Source: Ottowia testudinis (GTDB lineage: Bacteria > Pseudomonadota > Gammaproteobacteria > Burkholderiales > Burkholderiaceae_C). From it: a stretch of DNA of 64,000 bases. The stretch lies in contig NZ_CP071796.1 in assembly GCF_017498525.1 (NCBI RefSeq), positions 1,116,001 to 1,180,000 of the forward strand. Direction: 5' to 3'. A model generated the notes under the pieces. The model was given only the letters and a program-made list of their open reading frames with translations. It was not told the DNA's origin and searched no databases. The position numbers and the translations under genes are program-made. Below, piece after piece: positions 1 through 7,779 of this stretch. Numbering within the stretch: the first letter of the stretch is position 1; each line of letters begins with the position of its first letter.

Positions 1-434
1 TGAAAGGCCAGACCTATCAGGTGCTGAACGTCGTGGACGGCAAGCTGGTGGAAAAAGAAGTGCCCATGCTCAACGCGCTGAACGAAGTGCTGCGCGACGA
101 CTACATCAAGGATTCAGTGGGCGGCGTGGAGCGCTGGAACCGCATCATCGATAAGGCCGGCATCCCGGTCAAACTGAAGGTGCCGCACAAGGCGTTTCAC
201 CGCAGCATCGGCTCGCTGGCCGGTGCCAAGATCAGCCCCGACGGCCAGGTTGTCAGTCAGGCCGAATGGGACGCCAAGGCCAAGGAGTGGCTGCCCACAC
301 CCGAAGATCGCGCCTATGTGGCCAGCCTGATGGGCCGCGTGGTCGAGCCCGGCAAGTTCGCCGGCTGGATCGCGCCGCCGGTGATGGGCATCAACCGGCA
401 GCCGGTCGATTTCGAGTACGTGCGGTTTAACTGA
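1..434 (+). CDS. boxB: Benzoyl-CoA 2,3-epoxidase subunit BoxB, 3' end (partial)
   Basis: The C-terminal roughly 144 codons of BoxB, the di-iron oxygenase component that epoxidises benzoyl-CoA in aerobic benzoate breakdown. The reading frame is already open at base 3, so the gene begins outside the window. The ending with PPVMGINRQPVDFEYVRF and the EWLPTPEDRAYVASLM stretch is characteristic of this family as I know it. The reductase partner boxA follows on the same strand after 141 bases, which supports the call. Only the tail is visible, so the iron ligands cannot be checked. Confidence 0.88.
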   Translation, partial: KGQTYQVLNVVDGKLVEKEVPMLNALNEVLRDDYIKDSVGGVERWNRIIDKAGIPVKLKVPHKAFHRSIGSLAGAKISPDGQVVSQAEWDAKAKEWLPTPEDRAYVASLMGRVVEPGKFAGWIAPPVMGINRQPVDFEYVRFN

Positions 435-445
435 ACGCTTGAATA

Positions 446-556
446 CCGGACGCGAAGGGCGCAAAGGATTCGCGAAGGACGCAAAAGGAAAACCAAAAAA
501 TTTCTTTTTGAATTCTTTTGCGTCCTCTGCGAAATCTTTGCGTCCTCTGCGTCCGG
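446..556. repeat. Imperfect inverted repeat between boxB and boxA
   Basis: Two arms of about 45 bases face each other around an A/T-rich centre. The left begins ccggacgcgaagggcgcaaa and the right is close to its reverse complement, ending tttgcgtcctctgcgtccgg. The same motif occurs again at 23343-23429. It fills most of the boxB-boxA gap, so a transcript would carry a long hairpin that could affect mRNA stability or relative expression. I read it as a dispersed REP/MITE-like element. Confidence 0.75.
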
Positions 557-575
557 CTGTTTTGGATTTTTCACC

Positions 576-1856
576 ATGACCACCACCTTCAAGCAGCACC
601 TGATCGACCCCGAGATTTGCATTCGCTGCAACACCTGCGAATCGATCTGCCCGGTGCAGGCCATCACGCACGAAAGCCGCAATTACGTCGTGGATGCGGC
701 CAAATGCAACTTCTGCATGGATTGCATTTCGCCTTGCCCCACGGGCAGCATCGACAACTGGCGCCTGATGCCCCAGACGCAGCCGTACACGCTGGCCGAG
801 CAGTTCGGTTGGGACGATTTGCCAGCCGAAAAAACGCCGGAGCAGTTGGCGGCCATGGGCGTGGCCGAAGGCGTCACGGTAACGGCGGATGATGCGGCAC
901 CGCAGGCGCAAACCGATGCTGCACCCGACCCAACCGGCCAGGCGCCGTTCAACCCATCGGCCTACAACGCCACGCTGCCGCCCTGGTCGGCCGCGCACGC
1001 CTACACCAACCTGTACGGCCCGCGCGCCGCCGAGGCGTTCGTCACCGCCACCGTGGTCGGCAACGTGCGCGTGACCGAGGTGGGCACCGAGTACGACACG
1101 CACCACCTGATGCTGGACTTCGGCGCCATGCCGTTCCCGGTGCTGGAGGGGCAATCCATCGGCATCATTCCGCCTGGCGCCGACGCGCAGGGCCGCCCGC
1201 ACCACCCGCGCCAGTACAGTATCGCCAGCCCGCGCAACGGCGAACGCCCGGGCTACAACAACATCAGCTTGACCATCAAGCGCGTGTTGCAAGACCACCA
1301 GGGCAACGCAGTCCGCGGCGTGGCCAGCAACTACCTGTGCGATTTGAAGGTGGGCGACACGGTGCAGGTCACCGGGCCGTTCGGCACCAGCTTTTTGATG
1401 CCCAACCACCCGCGCAGCCACATCGTCATGATCTGCACCGGCACCGGCTCGGCGCCGATGCGGGCCATGACGGAGTGGCGCCGGCGCCTGCGCAAGAGCG
1501 GCAAGTTCGAGGGCGGCAAGTTGATGCTGTTCTTCGGCGCCCGCACCAAGGAAGAGCTGCCCTACTTCGGCCCGCTGCAAAGCCTGCCCAAGGATTTCAT
1601 CGACATCAACTTCGCCTTCAGCCGCACACCAGACCAGCCGAGGAAGTACGTGCAAGACTTGCTGCGCGAGCGCGCCGCGGACCTGGCGCCACTCTTGCAG
1701 GACGGCAACACGCACACCTACGTCTGCGGTCTGAAAAGCATGGAAGAGGGCGTGGTGCTGGCACTGCGCGACGTGGCGCGTGGCGCCGCGCTGAACTGGG
1801 ACGAGATTGGCGCGCGGCTCAAGCGGGAAGGGCGGTTGCACCTGGAGACGTACTGA
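576..1856 (+). CDS. boxA: Benzoyl-CoA 2,3-epoxidase reductase subunit BoxA
   Basis: 426 aa reductase that passes electrons from NADPH through FAD and two [4Fe-4S] clusters to BoxB. The N-terminus carries two ferredoxin motifs, C15-x2-C18-x2-C21-x3-C25 and C44-x2-C47-x2-C50-x3-C54. A linker of about 80 residues leads to a ferredoxin-NADP reductase module with RQYSIASP (FAD binding) and [10 protein letters not shown] (nucleotide binding). The C-terminus [11 protein letters not shown] is typical of BoxA. It follows boxB on the same strand. The start ATG at 576 is the first in frame and lies just after the inverted repeat. Length is normal and no defect is seen. Confidence 0.93.
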   Translation: MTTTFKQHLIDPEICIRCNTCESICPVQAITHESRNYVVDAAKCNFCMDCISPCPTGSIDNWRLMPQTQPYTLAEQFGWDDLPAEKTPEQLAAMGVAEGVTVTADDAAPQAQTDAAPDPTGQAPFNPSAYNATLPPWSAAHAYTNLYGPRAAEAFVTATVVGNVRVTEVGTEYDTHHLMLDFGAMPFPVLEGQSIGIIPPGADAQGRPHHPRQYSIASPRNGERPGYNNISLTIKRVLQDHQGNAVRGVASNYLCDLKVGDTVQVTGPFGTSFLMPNHPRSHIVMICTGTGSAPMRAMTEWRRRLRKSGKFEGGKLMLFFGARTKEELPYFGPLQSLPKDFIDINFAFSRTPDQPRKYVQDLLRERAADLAPLLQDGNTHTYVCGLKSMEEGVVLALRDVARGAALNWDEIGARLKREGRLHLETY

Positions 1857-1887
1857 GCACGCGCGGGCACGGCACTATGTTTGCTGC

Positions 1888-1940
1888 TTTTATGATAGCT
1901 TCCAGCGCTTTCTGGGCAAGCGCAAAACGTCAATTTGGCA
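1888..1940. repeat. Degenerate comamonad hairpin repeat
   Basis: Contains tatgatagct, then ccagcgctt and caagcgcaaaac, recognisable as a decayed copy of the hairpin element found throughout this window (clearest copy at 27111-27172). It lies downstream of boxA. Confidence 0.5.
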
Positions 1941-2061
1941 TTAAGAAAACGGCTTTTTCGATCGAGGCTTGAGGCGTTCCAAAAAAAGAGCTGGCTCGCC
2001 AAGGCTGGCTGACTCTGTCAATAAGCGCTCTCGGCGCTTCCCACGATGAAACGGTGAATGC

Positions 2062-2250
2062 CTACTTGGTCAGAATGAGCTTGCCCTGGCGCGTCTGCTG
2101 CAGCCGGTAGACGGCGCCGTTGTGACTGATTTCAATCGCCTTTCGGCCCTGCAACAGCTGGGCGCTGGGCAGTGGCGCGGGCGGCTGCGCTGGGGGCATG
2201 CGCAGCAGCGTCTCGGGCGCCGGAGATACATCGATGCGTGGAGGGGTCAT
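2062..2250 (-). CDS. hemP: Hemin uptake protein HemP
   Basis: 62 aa small protein with the family's C-terminal signature: a basic residue pair, ISHNGAVYRL, then QTRQGKLILTK as the last residues. The HemP family is linked to haem uptake operons; its precise role is poorly defined. The start at 2250 is preceded by an AAGGAG ribosome site, which excludes longer upstream starts in the same frame. It is the last gene of tonB-exbB-exbD-hemP and begins 16 bases after exbD ends. Length is normal for the family. Confidence 0.88.
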   Translation of the reverse strand: MTPPRIDVSPAPETLLRMPPAQPPAPLPSAQLLQGRKAIEISHNGAVYRLQQTRQGKLILTK

Positions 2251-2266
2251 GCGCGGCTCTCCTTCT

Positions 2267-2680
2267 TCATGGCTTGGGCGGCTCGGTGATGAACCCAATC
2301 TTCTTGAGCCCGGCCTGCTGCGCCGCGGCCATGGCCTGGGCCACGCGCTCGTAGCGCACGTCCTTGTCGCCCCGGATATGCAAATCCGGCTGCGGCTGCT
2401 TGCCCGCCTCGGCCTGCAGGCGCGCGGGCAATTGCTCGTCGGCGATCTTGTCCTCGCCCAGCCAGTAGCTGCCATCGGCTTGTACCGACAGGCGCACCGT
2501 CTCGGGCTTGACCACTTCCATTTCGTTGGCCGCCTTGGGCAACTCCACGTTCACGGCATGCTTCATGACGGGCACGGTGATGATGAAGATGATCAGCAGC
2601 ACCAGCATCACGTCGATGAACGGGACCATGTTGATCTCGCTCATCACCTCATCGGTGCCGTCGGCAATGAATCCGGCCAT
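2267..2680 (-). CDS. exbD: Biopolymer transport protein ExbD
   Basis: 137 aa inner-membrane protein of the TonB energising complex, anchored by one N-terminal helix with a periplasmic domain. After MSEINMVPFIDVMLVLLIIF the conserved membrane Asp is present in FIDVML, the residue that carries proton-motive force coupling in this family. The C-terminal part with DLHIRGDKDVRYE matches ExbD/TolR. It starts 5 bases after exbB stops, so the two are surely co-transcribed. The TonB partner encoded upstream is broken here. Confidence 0.93.
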   Translation of the reverse strand: MAGFIADGTDEVMSEINMVPFIDVMLVLLIIFIITVPVMKHAVNVELPKAANEMEVVKPETVRLSVQADGSYWLGEDKIADEQLPARLQAEAGKQPQPDLHIRGDKDVRYERVAQAMAAAQQAGLKKIGFITEPPKP

Positions 2681-2685
2681 GGTGC

Positions 2686-3402
2686 TCAGGCCTTCTTCAT
2701 GGCCACGACGTTGCTGTCGCTGCTGGCGATGGTCACGCGCGCGCCGGTCACGTAATAGGCATGCAAGTCGTGCGCGAAGCGCCCCAGCTTGGCCAGAATG
2801 TGCTTGTTGCCGCGCACCAGCGCGTTGTAGCCCAGCACGGCGGGAATCGCCACGGCCAGGCCCATGGCGGTCATGATCAGCGCCTCGCCGATCGGCCCGG
2901 CCACCTGATCGATGCTGGCCTGGCCGGCCGAGCCGATCTTCATCAGCGCGTGATAGATACCCCAGACGGTGCCGAACAGCCCGACGAAGGGCGCGGTGGA
3001 GCCGACCGAGGCGAGGATGGCCAGCCCCGCCTGCAGTTGGCCCGTGGCGTCGTCAATGCTGTTGCGAAGGGTGCGCGAGATCCAATCGCTCACGTCCAGC
3101 GAATCGTGCAATTGCGCCTGGGTGGCGCGGTGGTGGGCGGCGGCTTCGCGGCCTTCGATGGCCAGCTGGCGAAACGGGTTGGCGTCTTGGGGCGTCAGCT
3201 TGGAGAGCCCCTCGGCCATGTCGGACGAGTGCCAGAAGCTCTCGATTTGCGCGGCCTGGCGCTTGGCGCGCACCACGTCCAGGGCCTTGATCAGAATCAC
3301 GATCCACGAGGCCAGCGACATCAATACCAGCGCCGCGAACACGCCGCGCGTGACCCAGTCGCCCTGGGTCCAGACATGCAGCAGGCCGAATTGATTTTCC
3401 AT
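2686..3402 (-). CDS. exbB: Biopolymer transport protein ExbB
   Basis: 238 aa from ATG 3402; a MotA/TolQ/ExbB proton-channel protein with three membrane segments. Visible features are the first helix (VFAALVLMSLASWIVILIKAL), the conserved LASVGSTAPFVGLFGTVWGI segment and the third helix with MTAMGLAVAIPAVLGYN. The length fits the family. The start codon directly abuts an IS200-type relic, and no good ribosome-binding site remains upstream. The frame is open through the relic into the TonB C-terminal domain as far as 3696, so ExbB might be made as an extension of TonB remnants or be poorly translated. Confidence 0.92.
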   Translation of the reverse strand: MENQFGLLHVWTQGDWVTRGVFAALVLMSLASWIVILIKALDVVRAKRQAAQIESFWHSSDMAEGLSKLTPQDANPFRQLAIEGREAAAHHRATQAQLHDSLDVSDWISRTLRNSIDDATGQLQAGLAILASVGSTAPFVGLFGTVWGIYHALMKIGSAGQASIDQVAGPIGEALIMTAMGLAVAIPAVLGYNALVRGNKHILAKLGRFAHDLHAYYVTGARVTIASSDSNVVAMKKA

Positions 3403-3515
3403 CCCAAGGTTCAAACCACCGGCTTTGAGCCGGTGAGCTTTAGCTCGATGATGTTGGGATGGACTACAGATACGGCAGCCACACGGTCTACCAGATTGAA
3501 TACCACTTTGTGTGG
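3403..3515 (+). mobile_element. IS200/IS605-type left end with first codons of tnpA (relic)
   Basis: On the plus strand MDYRYGSHTVYQIEYHFVW (ATG at 3459) matches the N-terminus of IS200-family Y1 transposases. It runs for about 19 codons and then passes directly into tonB sequence. Upstream lies a perfect hairpin at 3417-3435 (8-bp stem caccggct, 3-base loop), the kind of subterminal structure these elements carry at the left end. The rest of the element, including the HUH and catalytic Tyr motifs, is gone. Its presence between tonB and exbB removed the 3' end of tonB. Confidence 0.72.
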
Positions 3516-4077
3516 GTTCGTCCAGGCGATCAAAGCCGCTGGAGCGCTGGATGCGGGCGTCCTGCGCGCGGCCATCGGGGCCGATCAGCACGCGCACGAC
3601 CACGCGGCCGGTTTCACCCAGGCGCCGGCTCATGGCCGGGTAAGCCGGCCTGGGGTTGTTGAGGTAGGCCGCGCTGGATGACGGCTGCACCACCACCGGC
3701 GGCGCGGGTGGCGCTGCTGGCGCGGGGGCGGGTGCGGCCGGGGTTCCATCACGGGTGCTGGCGCCGTGGGCGGCACCACGGGGGCGGCCGGCACGGCGTC
3801 TTGCACCGCCAAGGGCTGTGGCGCTGGCGCCGGACGTGGCGCGGGGCGCGGGCGAGGCGGCACCGGCGTGGGGGCCGCGCTAAGCGGAGCGTACGCAACG
3901 AGAGAACGTCAACGGATTCATCAGTACGTATGGTGGCGACGCAGATGTGGACAACAGACAGGTTATTTTTTATATGTGTATAAGAGGCAGGTGCATCAGC
4001 ACCACACTGCCGGCAATGACGGCGTAACGGCCTGAAGAGTGCACGGCGCGAGGAGCGGGTAGGGAGGGAGCAGACAT
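3513..4077 (-). pseudogene. tonB: TonB energy transducer, disrupted
   Basis: Three pieces of one tonB gene are recognisable. The start (ATG 4077) encodes MSAPSLPAPRAVHSSGRYAV and the beginning of the membrane anchor, then breaks off at about 3991. A proline-rich spacer (SAAPTPVPPRPRPAPRPAP) lies at about 3745-3882 in one frame. After a frameshift near 3740 the C-terminal domain follows in another frame (YLNNPRPAYPAMSRRLGETG, then FDRLDE), ending at an IS200 relic about 35 residues early. Between the first two pieces is foreign-looking sequence. The product cannot span the envelope as encoded. Either the gene is dead and another TonB serves exbBD, or part of the damage is an assembly error. 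Confidence 0.82.
3883..3990. other. Foreign insert inside tonB with Tn5 mosaic-end-like sequences
   Basis: About 108 bases that read as neither tonB nor any local repeat, with a base composition unlike the flanks. Bases 3972-3990 match the 19-bp Tn5 mosaic end at 17 of 19 positions. Bases 3942-3961 match the mosaic end plus one flanking base at 17 of 20, preceded by a tggtggcgacg stretch that resembles a transposase-based library adapter. Both lie in the same orientation. It may be unremoved adapter from sequencing or a decayed transposon end. Confidence 0.6.
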
Positions 4078-4136
4078 GATAGACACGCGGCGCGCGGCCA
4101 CGAAGGCGCCGCATACGATGCTTGGGATGTTCAGTG

Positions 4137-4229
4137 TCAGCGGCGAAGCACCCACGCCAGCGCCGCCGCGACCAGGGCCAGCGCGCCCAGGGCCGCCAGG
4201 GCGGGCGTGAAGGCGGGCAGGCTGTTCAT
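4137..4229 (-). CDS. 30-aa hydrophobic micro-protein
   Basis: ATG 4229 overlaps the bfd stop codon by the sequence ATGA, so it is likely translated by coupling. The product starts [20 protein letters not shown], continues with an alanine-rich hydrophobic stretch and ends WVLRR. That gives a single membrane segment with a positively charged C-terminus. It sits between bfd and tonB in the iron cluster. I know no named family for it. The coding case rests on overlap, composition and position only. Confidence 0.5.
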   Translation of the reverse strand: MNSLPAFTPALAALGALALVAAALAWVLRR

Positions 4230-4450
4230 GCGCCGGCCTGAGTGCCGTGGCCCGCCGTGCCGGCGTTGTACAACGCCGCGATCGGGCGGTTGGCGCTGCA
4301 TTGGTCGACCAGCTCGCGCGCGCAGCCTTCGCAGCAGCCGCAGCAGGTGGCCACGCCCAGTTCGAGCTGGATGTCGTCAAAGCTCATGCCGGCATGCGCG
4401 TGGCGGACGATATCGCGGTCGGAAACCCGGTTGCAGACGCAGACGATCAT
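4226..4450 (-). CDS. bfd: Bacterioferritin-associated ferredoxin
   Basis: 74 aa [2Fe-2S] protein that reduces the iron core of bacterioferritin to release Fe2+. It begins [11 protein letters not shown], with the first Cys pair as CxC, and has the second pair within [11 protein letters not shown], the spacing expected for Bfd. ATG 4450 is chosen over the TTG three codons upstream because an AAGGA site lies at suitable distance. A Fur-type box 40 bases upstream predicts iron-repressed expression. Bacterioferritin itself is at 7198-7677. Confidence 0.9.
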   Translation of the reverse strand: MIVCVCNRVSDRDIVRHAHAGMSFDDIQLELGVATCCGCCEGCARELVDQCSANRPIAALYNAGTAGHGTQAGA

Positions 4451-4492
4451 GGTGACCAAATCCTTGTGTTAATCAAGCGACAGCGTGATGTT

Positions 4493-4511
4493 AAATGAGA
4501 GTCATTCTCAT
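4493..4511. promoter_or_regulatory. Fur box upstream of bfd-tonB-exbBD-hemP
   Basis: aaatgagagtcattctcat (with a flanking t) is a near-perfect palindrome of AATGAGA and TCTCATT arms, matching the Fur 7-1-7 pattern. It is about 43 bases upstream of the bfd start, so it probably covers the promoter of the minus-strand iron cluster. Confidence 0.8.
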
Positions 4512-5130
4512 TGTCAATGGCTATGTCGTCGATAGGGTGATGTGGTGGCGCGCCCGGCGTGAGTGGGCACTGCACGTTATTTCATGCCGTGCAGTGCAAA
4601 CGGCGTGCCCGGTTCACCTTTCCCAAGGAACAAGGTGTCAGCTCTGCCGATCACCTGACGCCGCATCCGAGAGGTCTTTTGAGTCCTTCGCACCCGGTTT
4701 TCAGGTGCCGGCGTGGTGTTCAGCCCGCGTCGCCGAGGCATGGAGGGAATAGCATGAAAAATGCCTCCCGCGCTTTTCTATCAAGCGCGAGCAGCTCCGA
4801 AAAACATAGCAATCCAGATGGGCGTTGAGCGGCCTTCGGACCTTGGATAGCGTGGCCTGGTTCCTGCACCGGTTTGAGCAGCTTGCCGCCTGCGTCCGCT
4901 AACCCGGATATTTCATCGCAGCGGCGTCCAGCGCGCCCCGCAACGGGATGCATGGTGGTGCGGCGTGGCGCCGCAGGGGCTCACTGCCCCAGCAAGGCTA
5001 GGCGCCCGTTGTGGGGGTGCGTTGGATGTCGGGTGTTTTGGCAAGATCCAAATTGGATTCGCCATCAAAACGGTGCTTCAAGAAGGAAACGTCCTGCAAA
5101 AACATGGTCACGGTGAAACATCCGGGCTAG
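4512..5130. other. Intergenic stretch without a recognisable gene
   Basis: Between the bfd Fur box and the MFS gene side I find no credible coding sequence. The stretch holds the inverted repeat at 4567-4597 and a comamonad hairpin copy at about 4762-4811 (cgcttttctatcaagcgcga then gcagctcc). Short open frames here lack ribosome sites or family features. Confidence 0.55.
4567..4597. promoter_or_regulatory. Perfect 10-bp inverted repeat
   Basis: gcactgcacg and cgtgcagtgc face each other across 11 bases. There is no T-run, so it is not an obvious intrinsic terminator. An operator or a stable RNA hairpin are both possible. It lies in a long gene-free stretch. Confidence 0.5.
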
Positions 5131-5217
5131 GGTGCAGCCGCTCGAGGCCATCGCCATTTCCAGCTCGTTGCGCAGCAGCCGCAGCATGCGCGCCACGCCC
5201 AACGCATCGCGGCGGCG
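5131..5217 (-). pseudogene. Relic of an FMN-dependent alpha-hydroxy-acid dehydrogenase C-terminus
   Basis: In one minus-strand frame the sequence reads DALGVARMLRLLRNELEMAM then ASSGCT. This resembles the last long helix of the lactate/glycolate oxidase family (a GV.R.L.LL..E...AMA..GC pattern). An in-frame stop lies directly upstream at 5218-5220 and there is no start or active-site region, so only a fragment remains. Short length makes this tentative. Confidence 0.4.
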
Positions 5218-5246
5218 TCAGGCGGGGCGCCGGTATCGGCGCGGGT

Positions 5247-6479
5247 TCAGCCGCCTTGAACGGCCCGCGGCTCGGGGGCGCGCAGCGCGTGCCGATGCCG
5301 CAGCGCCGTGGCGGCGACACTCAGCGCCATGGCGGCCAGCACGGCCCCGAGCGCGTACCAATGCATTTGATCCACATGGTGCGTCGCCAGCAGCCAGGCG
5401 CCGCCCGCCGCCCCGACCGCCTGTCCGCCGTACATGGCCGAAGCGTTGAAAGACACCGTGGCGCTGGCCGCACCGGGCGCGAAGCCCACCAGCCGCGACT
5501 GCTGGGCGGTGTTGGCCACGAAGATGGCCAGCGCCCACGGCGCCACGGCCACCCAAAGCAGGCCAGGCACGCGGGTCAGCGGCCACATCAGCAGGCTGAG
5601 CGCGATGGCGGCCAGCGCCATCAGCAACATCCGCTCGGCGCCCAGCCGGTCGATGTGGCGCGAGGCGACGGCATTGCCCACGAAGCTGAGCACGCCGAAC
5701 CAGGCGAACAGCAGGCTGAGCTCGGCCGGCCCCAGGCCCAGTTCGTCGCGAAAGAAGGGGGAAAAGTACGCCAGCAGCATGAACTGGCCGCCAGAAAACA
5801 AGGCGCTGCACAGCACGCACAGCATCAACATGGGGTTGCGCACCAGCGACGTCCAGGCGCGCAAATCCAGGGGTGGCGGCCGAATGCCCGAAGGCATGGC
5901 GCGGGACAGCCAGATGGCGCTGATCAAAGACAGCACGGACAGCGCGGCAAAGGTAGCCCGCCAGCCAAAATGGTTGCCCGCCCACGCCGACAACGGCATG
6001 CCCAGCACCGATGCGGCCGACCAGCCCAGAAAAACGTAGGTCACGGCTCGGCCGCGTTGATGGGGCTGGGCCAGCCAGCCGACGCAGGCCGCAGCCTGTG
6101 GCGAGAACAATGCGGGCGCCAGCATCGACGCCAGGCGAAGCGGCAGCAGCACGTCAAGGTTGGGCGCCAGCGCCTCCAGCAGGTGCAGCACCGCGTACCA
6201 CAGCATGCACAGCGTCAGCAGGCGCCGCCGATCCCATTGGCCGACCAGGGCCGCCAGCAGCGGCGCGGCGACGCAGATGGTCAGCGATGCACCCGAAATC
6301 AACACACCCAGGTCGCTGGGCTCGGTGTCGAGCGCGCGCGCCATGTCGCGCAGCGTGCCGGCCACGACCATCACGCCGCTGCCGATGACGAAATTGCCGA
6401 ACAGCAAACTGTTCAGAAAGGGGCGCGTCAGTGGCGGAGGCTTGTCGGTGCAAACATGGCGTTGCTCCTGGGGGGGCAC
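5247..6479 (-). CDS. MFS transporter (DHA1/AraJ-like)
   Basis: 410 aa with twelve predicted membrane segments. The first begins FGNFVIGSGVMVVAGTLRDM, and the loop after segment 2 has GQWDRRRLL, the MFS motif A position. The architecture suggests an exporter of drugs or metabolites; the substrate is unknown. The only in-frame start near the beginning is GTG 6479, without a convincing ribosome site. An AGGAG followed by ATG sits slightly downstream but in the wrong frame and stops after ten codons, so either there is a short leader peptide or a frameshift near the start. Confidence 0.82.
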   Translation of the reverse strand: MPPQEQRHVCTDKPPPLTRPFLNSLLFGNFVIGSGVMVVAGTLRDMARALDTEPSDLGVLISGASLTICVAAPLLAALVGQWDRRRLLTLCMLWYAVLHLLEALAPNLDVLLPLRLASMLAPALFSPQAAACVGWLAQPHQRGRAVTYVFLGWSAASVLGMPLSAWAGNHFGWRATFAALSVLSLISAIWLSRAMPSGIRPPPLDLRAWTSLVRNPMLMLCVLCSALFSGGQFMLLAYFSPFFRDELGLGPAELSLLFAWFGVLSFVGNAVASRHIDRLGAERMLLMALAAIALSLLMWPLTRVPGLLWVAVAPWALAIFVANTAQQSRLVGFAPGAASATVSFNASAMYGGQAVGAAGGAWLLATHHVDQMHWYALGAVLAAMALSVAATALRHRHALRAPEPRAVQGG

Positions 6480-6684
6480 GTTGGATGGTCCCTGAATTAA
6501 TACCTTTGTGTCTTTTTATCACCCGAATAGGCGGGGCCGAGGCGTCGCCATCTACTGAGGGGGGTAAATAAGTCACGCGGCTCAGCGAAAAGTTCGAACT
6601 GGGAGCGTAGGCGGCAAGGCATCGAGGAAACGCGCGAGAACCGGGCAGCGCTTGGTGGCACCGGCAAGCCCAGGGCAGGCTTAT

Positions 6685-6864
6685 TTAGATACCCAACACC
6701 ACAGTTGGCAGGCCGATGCCGCCGGCAGGCGCCGAATCGCGCACGGCGACGGCGGACAGCGTGCCGGCCACTGGCGCGTCCGGCGGTGTTTGCGCCAGCG
6801 CCGCCGTGCCGAGCGATCCCGCCAGCAGCATGGCACCCAGCGGCAGCAGCCTGCTGCCGGTCAT
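6685..6864 (-). pseudogene. Truncated TonB-dependent receptor: signal peptide and plug start only
   Basis: 59 codons from ATG 6864: a signal peptide (MTGSRLLPLGAMLLAGSLG, cleavage after ALA), then a TPPDAPVAGTLSAVAVRDSA segment like the TonB-box region of siderophore receptors, then a stop. The remaining 600-plus residues are absent; MFS upstream sequence follows. I infer a deletion relic. A small secreted protein cannot be excluded but is less likely. Confidence 0.55.
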
Positions 6865-6871
6865 TTTTGAG

Positions 6872-6934
6872 TTTGCTATTGAATGAGGAGCTGCTTGCGC
6901 TTGATCAGCAAGCGCTAGCGGCGAAAATGACTTG
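6872..6934. repeat. Comamonad hairpin repeat
   Basis: ttgctattgaatgaggagctgcttgcgcttgatcagcaagcgctagcgg: a good copy of the dispersed element, with arms gcgcttg and caagcgc. It lies in the 5' leader of the receptor relic. Confidence 0.75.
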
Positions 6935-7150
6935 AAATCTAGATCAACGGACATGGCAGGGGCCAGCAAAGTAAGGAGAGAACTTCGGCTGACTGCCTGG
7001 GCGCAAACGTGGGGGCCAAACTGCCCTAACGGCGCCATTCGCTGGCTTGCAATGAAGCCGCGAATTCCGGCTCTAAACAAGAATGATTGTGATTGAGTGT
7101 GCTGTCGGGTTGTGGCGGTTGTCAGGCGGCCAGGCCGGATGCACGAGCAC

Positions 7151-7173
7151 AAAAAAAGGGCCTTTCGGCCCTT
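7151..7173 (-). terminator. Rho-independent terminator of bfr
   Basis: Read on the minus strand: gaagggccgaaaggcccttt then a T-run. The stem is aagggcc/ggccctt with a short loop. It begins 25 bases after the bacterioferritin stop. Confidence 0.85.
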
Positions 7174-7197
7174 CGCAGTCGCGGCGCAGCGGCGCTT

Positions 7198-7677
7198 TCA
7201 GCTGCTCAATTCGCCCATTTGGCTTTGCAGGTAGTTCTGCAGGCCGACTTTGCCGATCAGCTCGATCTGCGTTTCCAGAAAGTCGATGTGTTCCTCGGTG
7301 TCGTCCAGGATGCTCTCCAGCAGGTCACGCGAGACGTAGTCGCGCACGCTCTCGCAGTGGGCGATGCCGTCCTTGATGGTGGCTTGCGCGGCTTGCTCCA
7401 GCTTCAGGTCGCAGGCCAGGATTTCGGGCACGTTCTCGCCCACCATCAGCTTGCCCAAATCCTGCAGGTTGGGCAGGCCGTCGAGCATGAAGATGCGGTC
7501 CATCAACTGGTCGGCGTGCTTCATCTCGCCGATGGATTCCTCGTATTCCTTCTGGGCCAGCTTGTCGAAGCCCCAGTGCTTGAGCATGCGGTAGTGCAGA
7601 AAGTACTGGTTGATGGCCGTCAGCTCGTTCTTGAGCTGCGCTTGCAGGTGTTCGATGGCTTTGGGATCGCCTTTCAT
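7198..7677 (-). CDS. bfr: Bacterioferritin
   Basis: 159 aa haem-containing ferritin that stores iron as a 24-mer. The N-terminus MKGDPKAIEHLQAQLKNELT and the segment EESIGEMKHADQLMDRIF match the family, with the ferroxidase E/H ligands in NELTAINQYFLHYR and EMKHAD and the haem-ligand Met near DRIFMLDG. The start at 7677 follows AAGGAG with 7-base spacing; a longer frame upstream is ignored. A terminator follows the stop. It works with bfd at 4226-4450. Confidence 0.95.
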   Translation of the reverse strand: MKGDPKAIEHLQAQLKNELTAINQYFLHYRMLKHWGFDKLAQKEYEESIGEMKHADQLMDRIFMLDGLPNLQDLGKLMVGENVPEILACDLKLEQAAQATIKDGIAHCESVRDYVSRDLLESILDDTEEHIDFLETQIELIGKVGLQNYLQSQMGELSS

Positions 7678-7779
7678 GGTGGTACTCCTTGTGGGTGTAA
7701 ACGAAAGCATTCTAGGGAGCGCGCGCGCCGGCGCAAACAGCGGGGTATTCGCAAGGCCAACGCCTGGCGCGCCGCCGCG

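Noticed and set aside
7078-7098. Fur-box-like gaatgattgtgattgag upstream of the receptor relic
   Set aside because: Only one half resembles the consensus and it lacks palindromic symmetry; not reported as a site.
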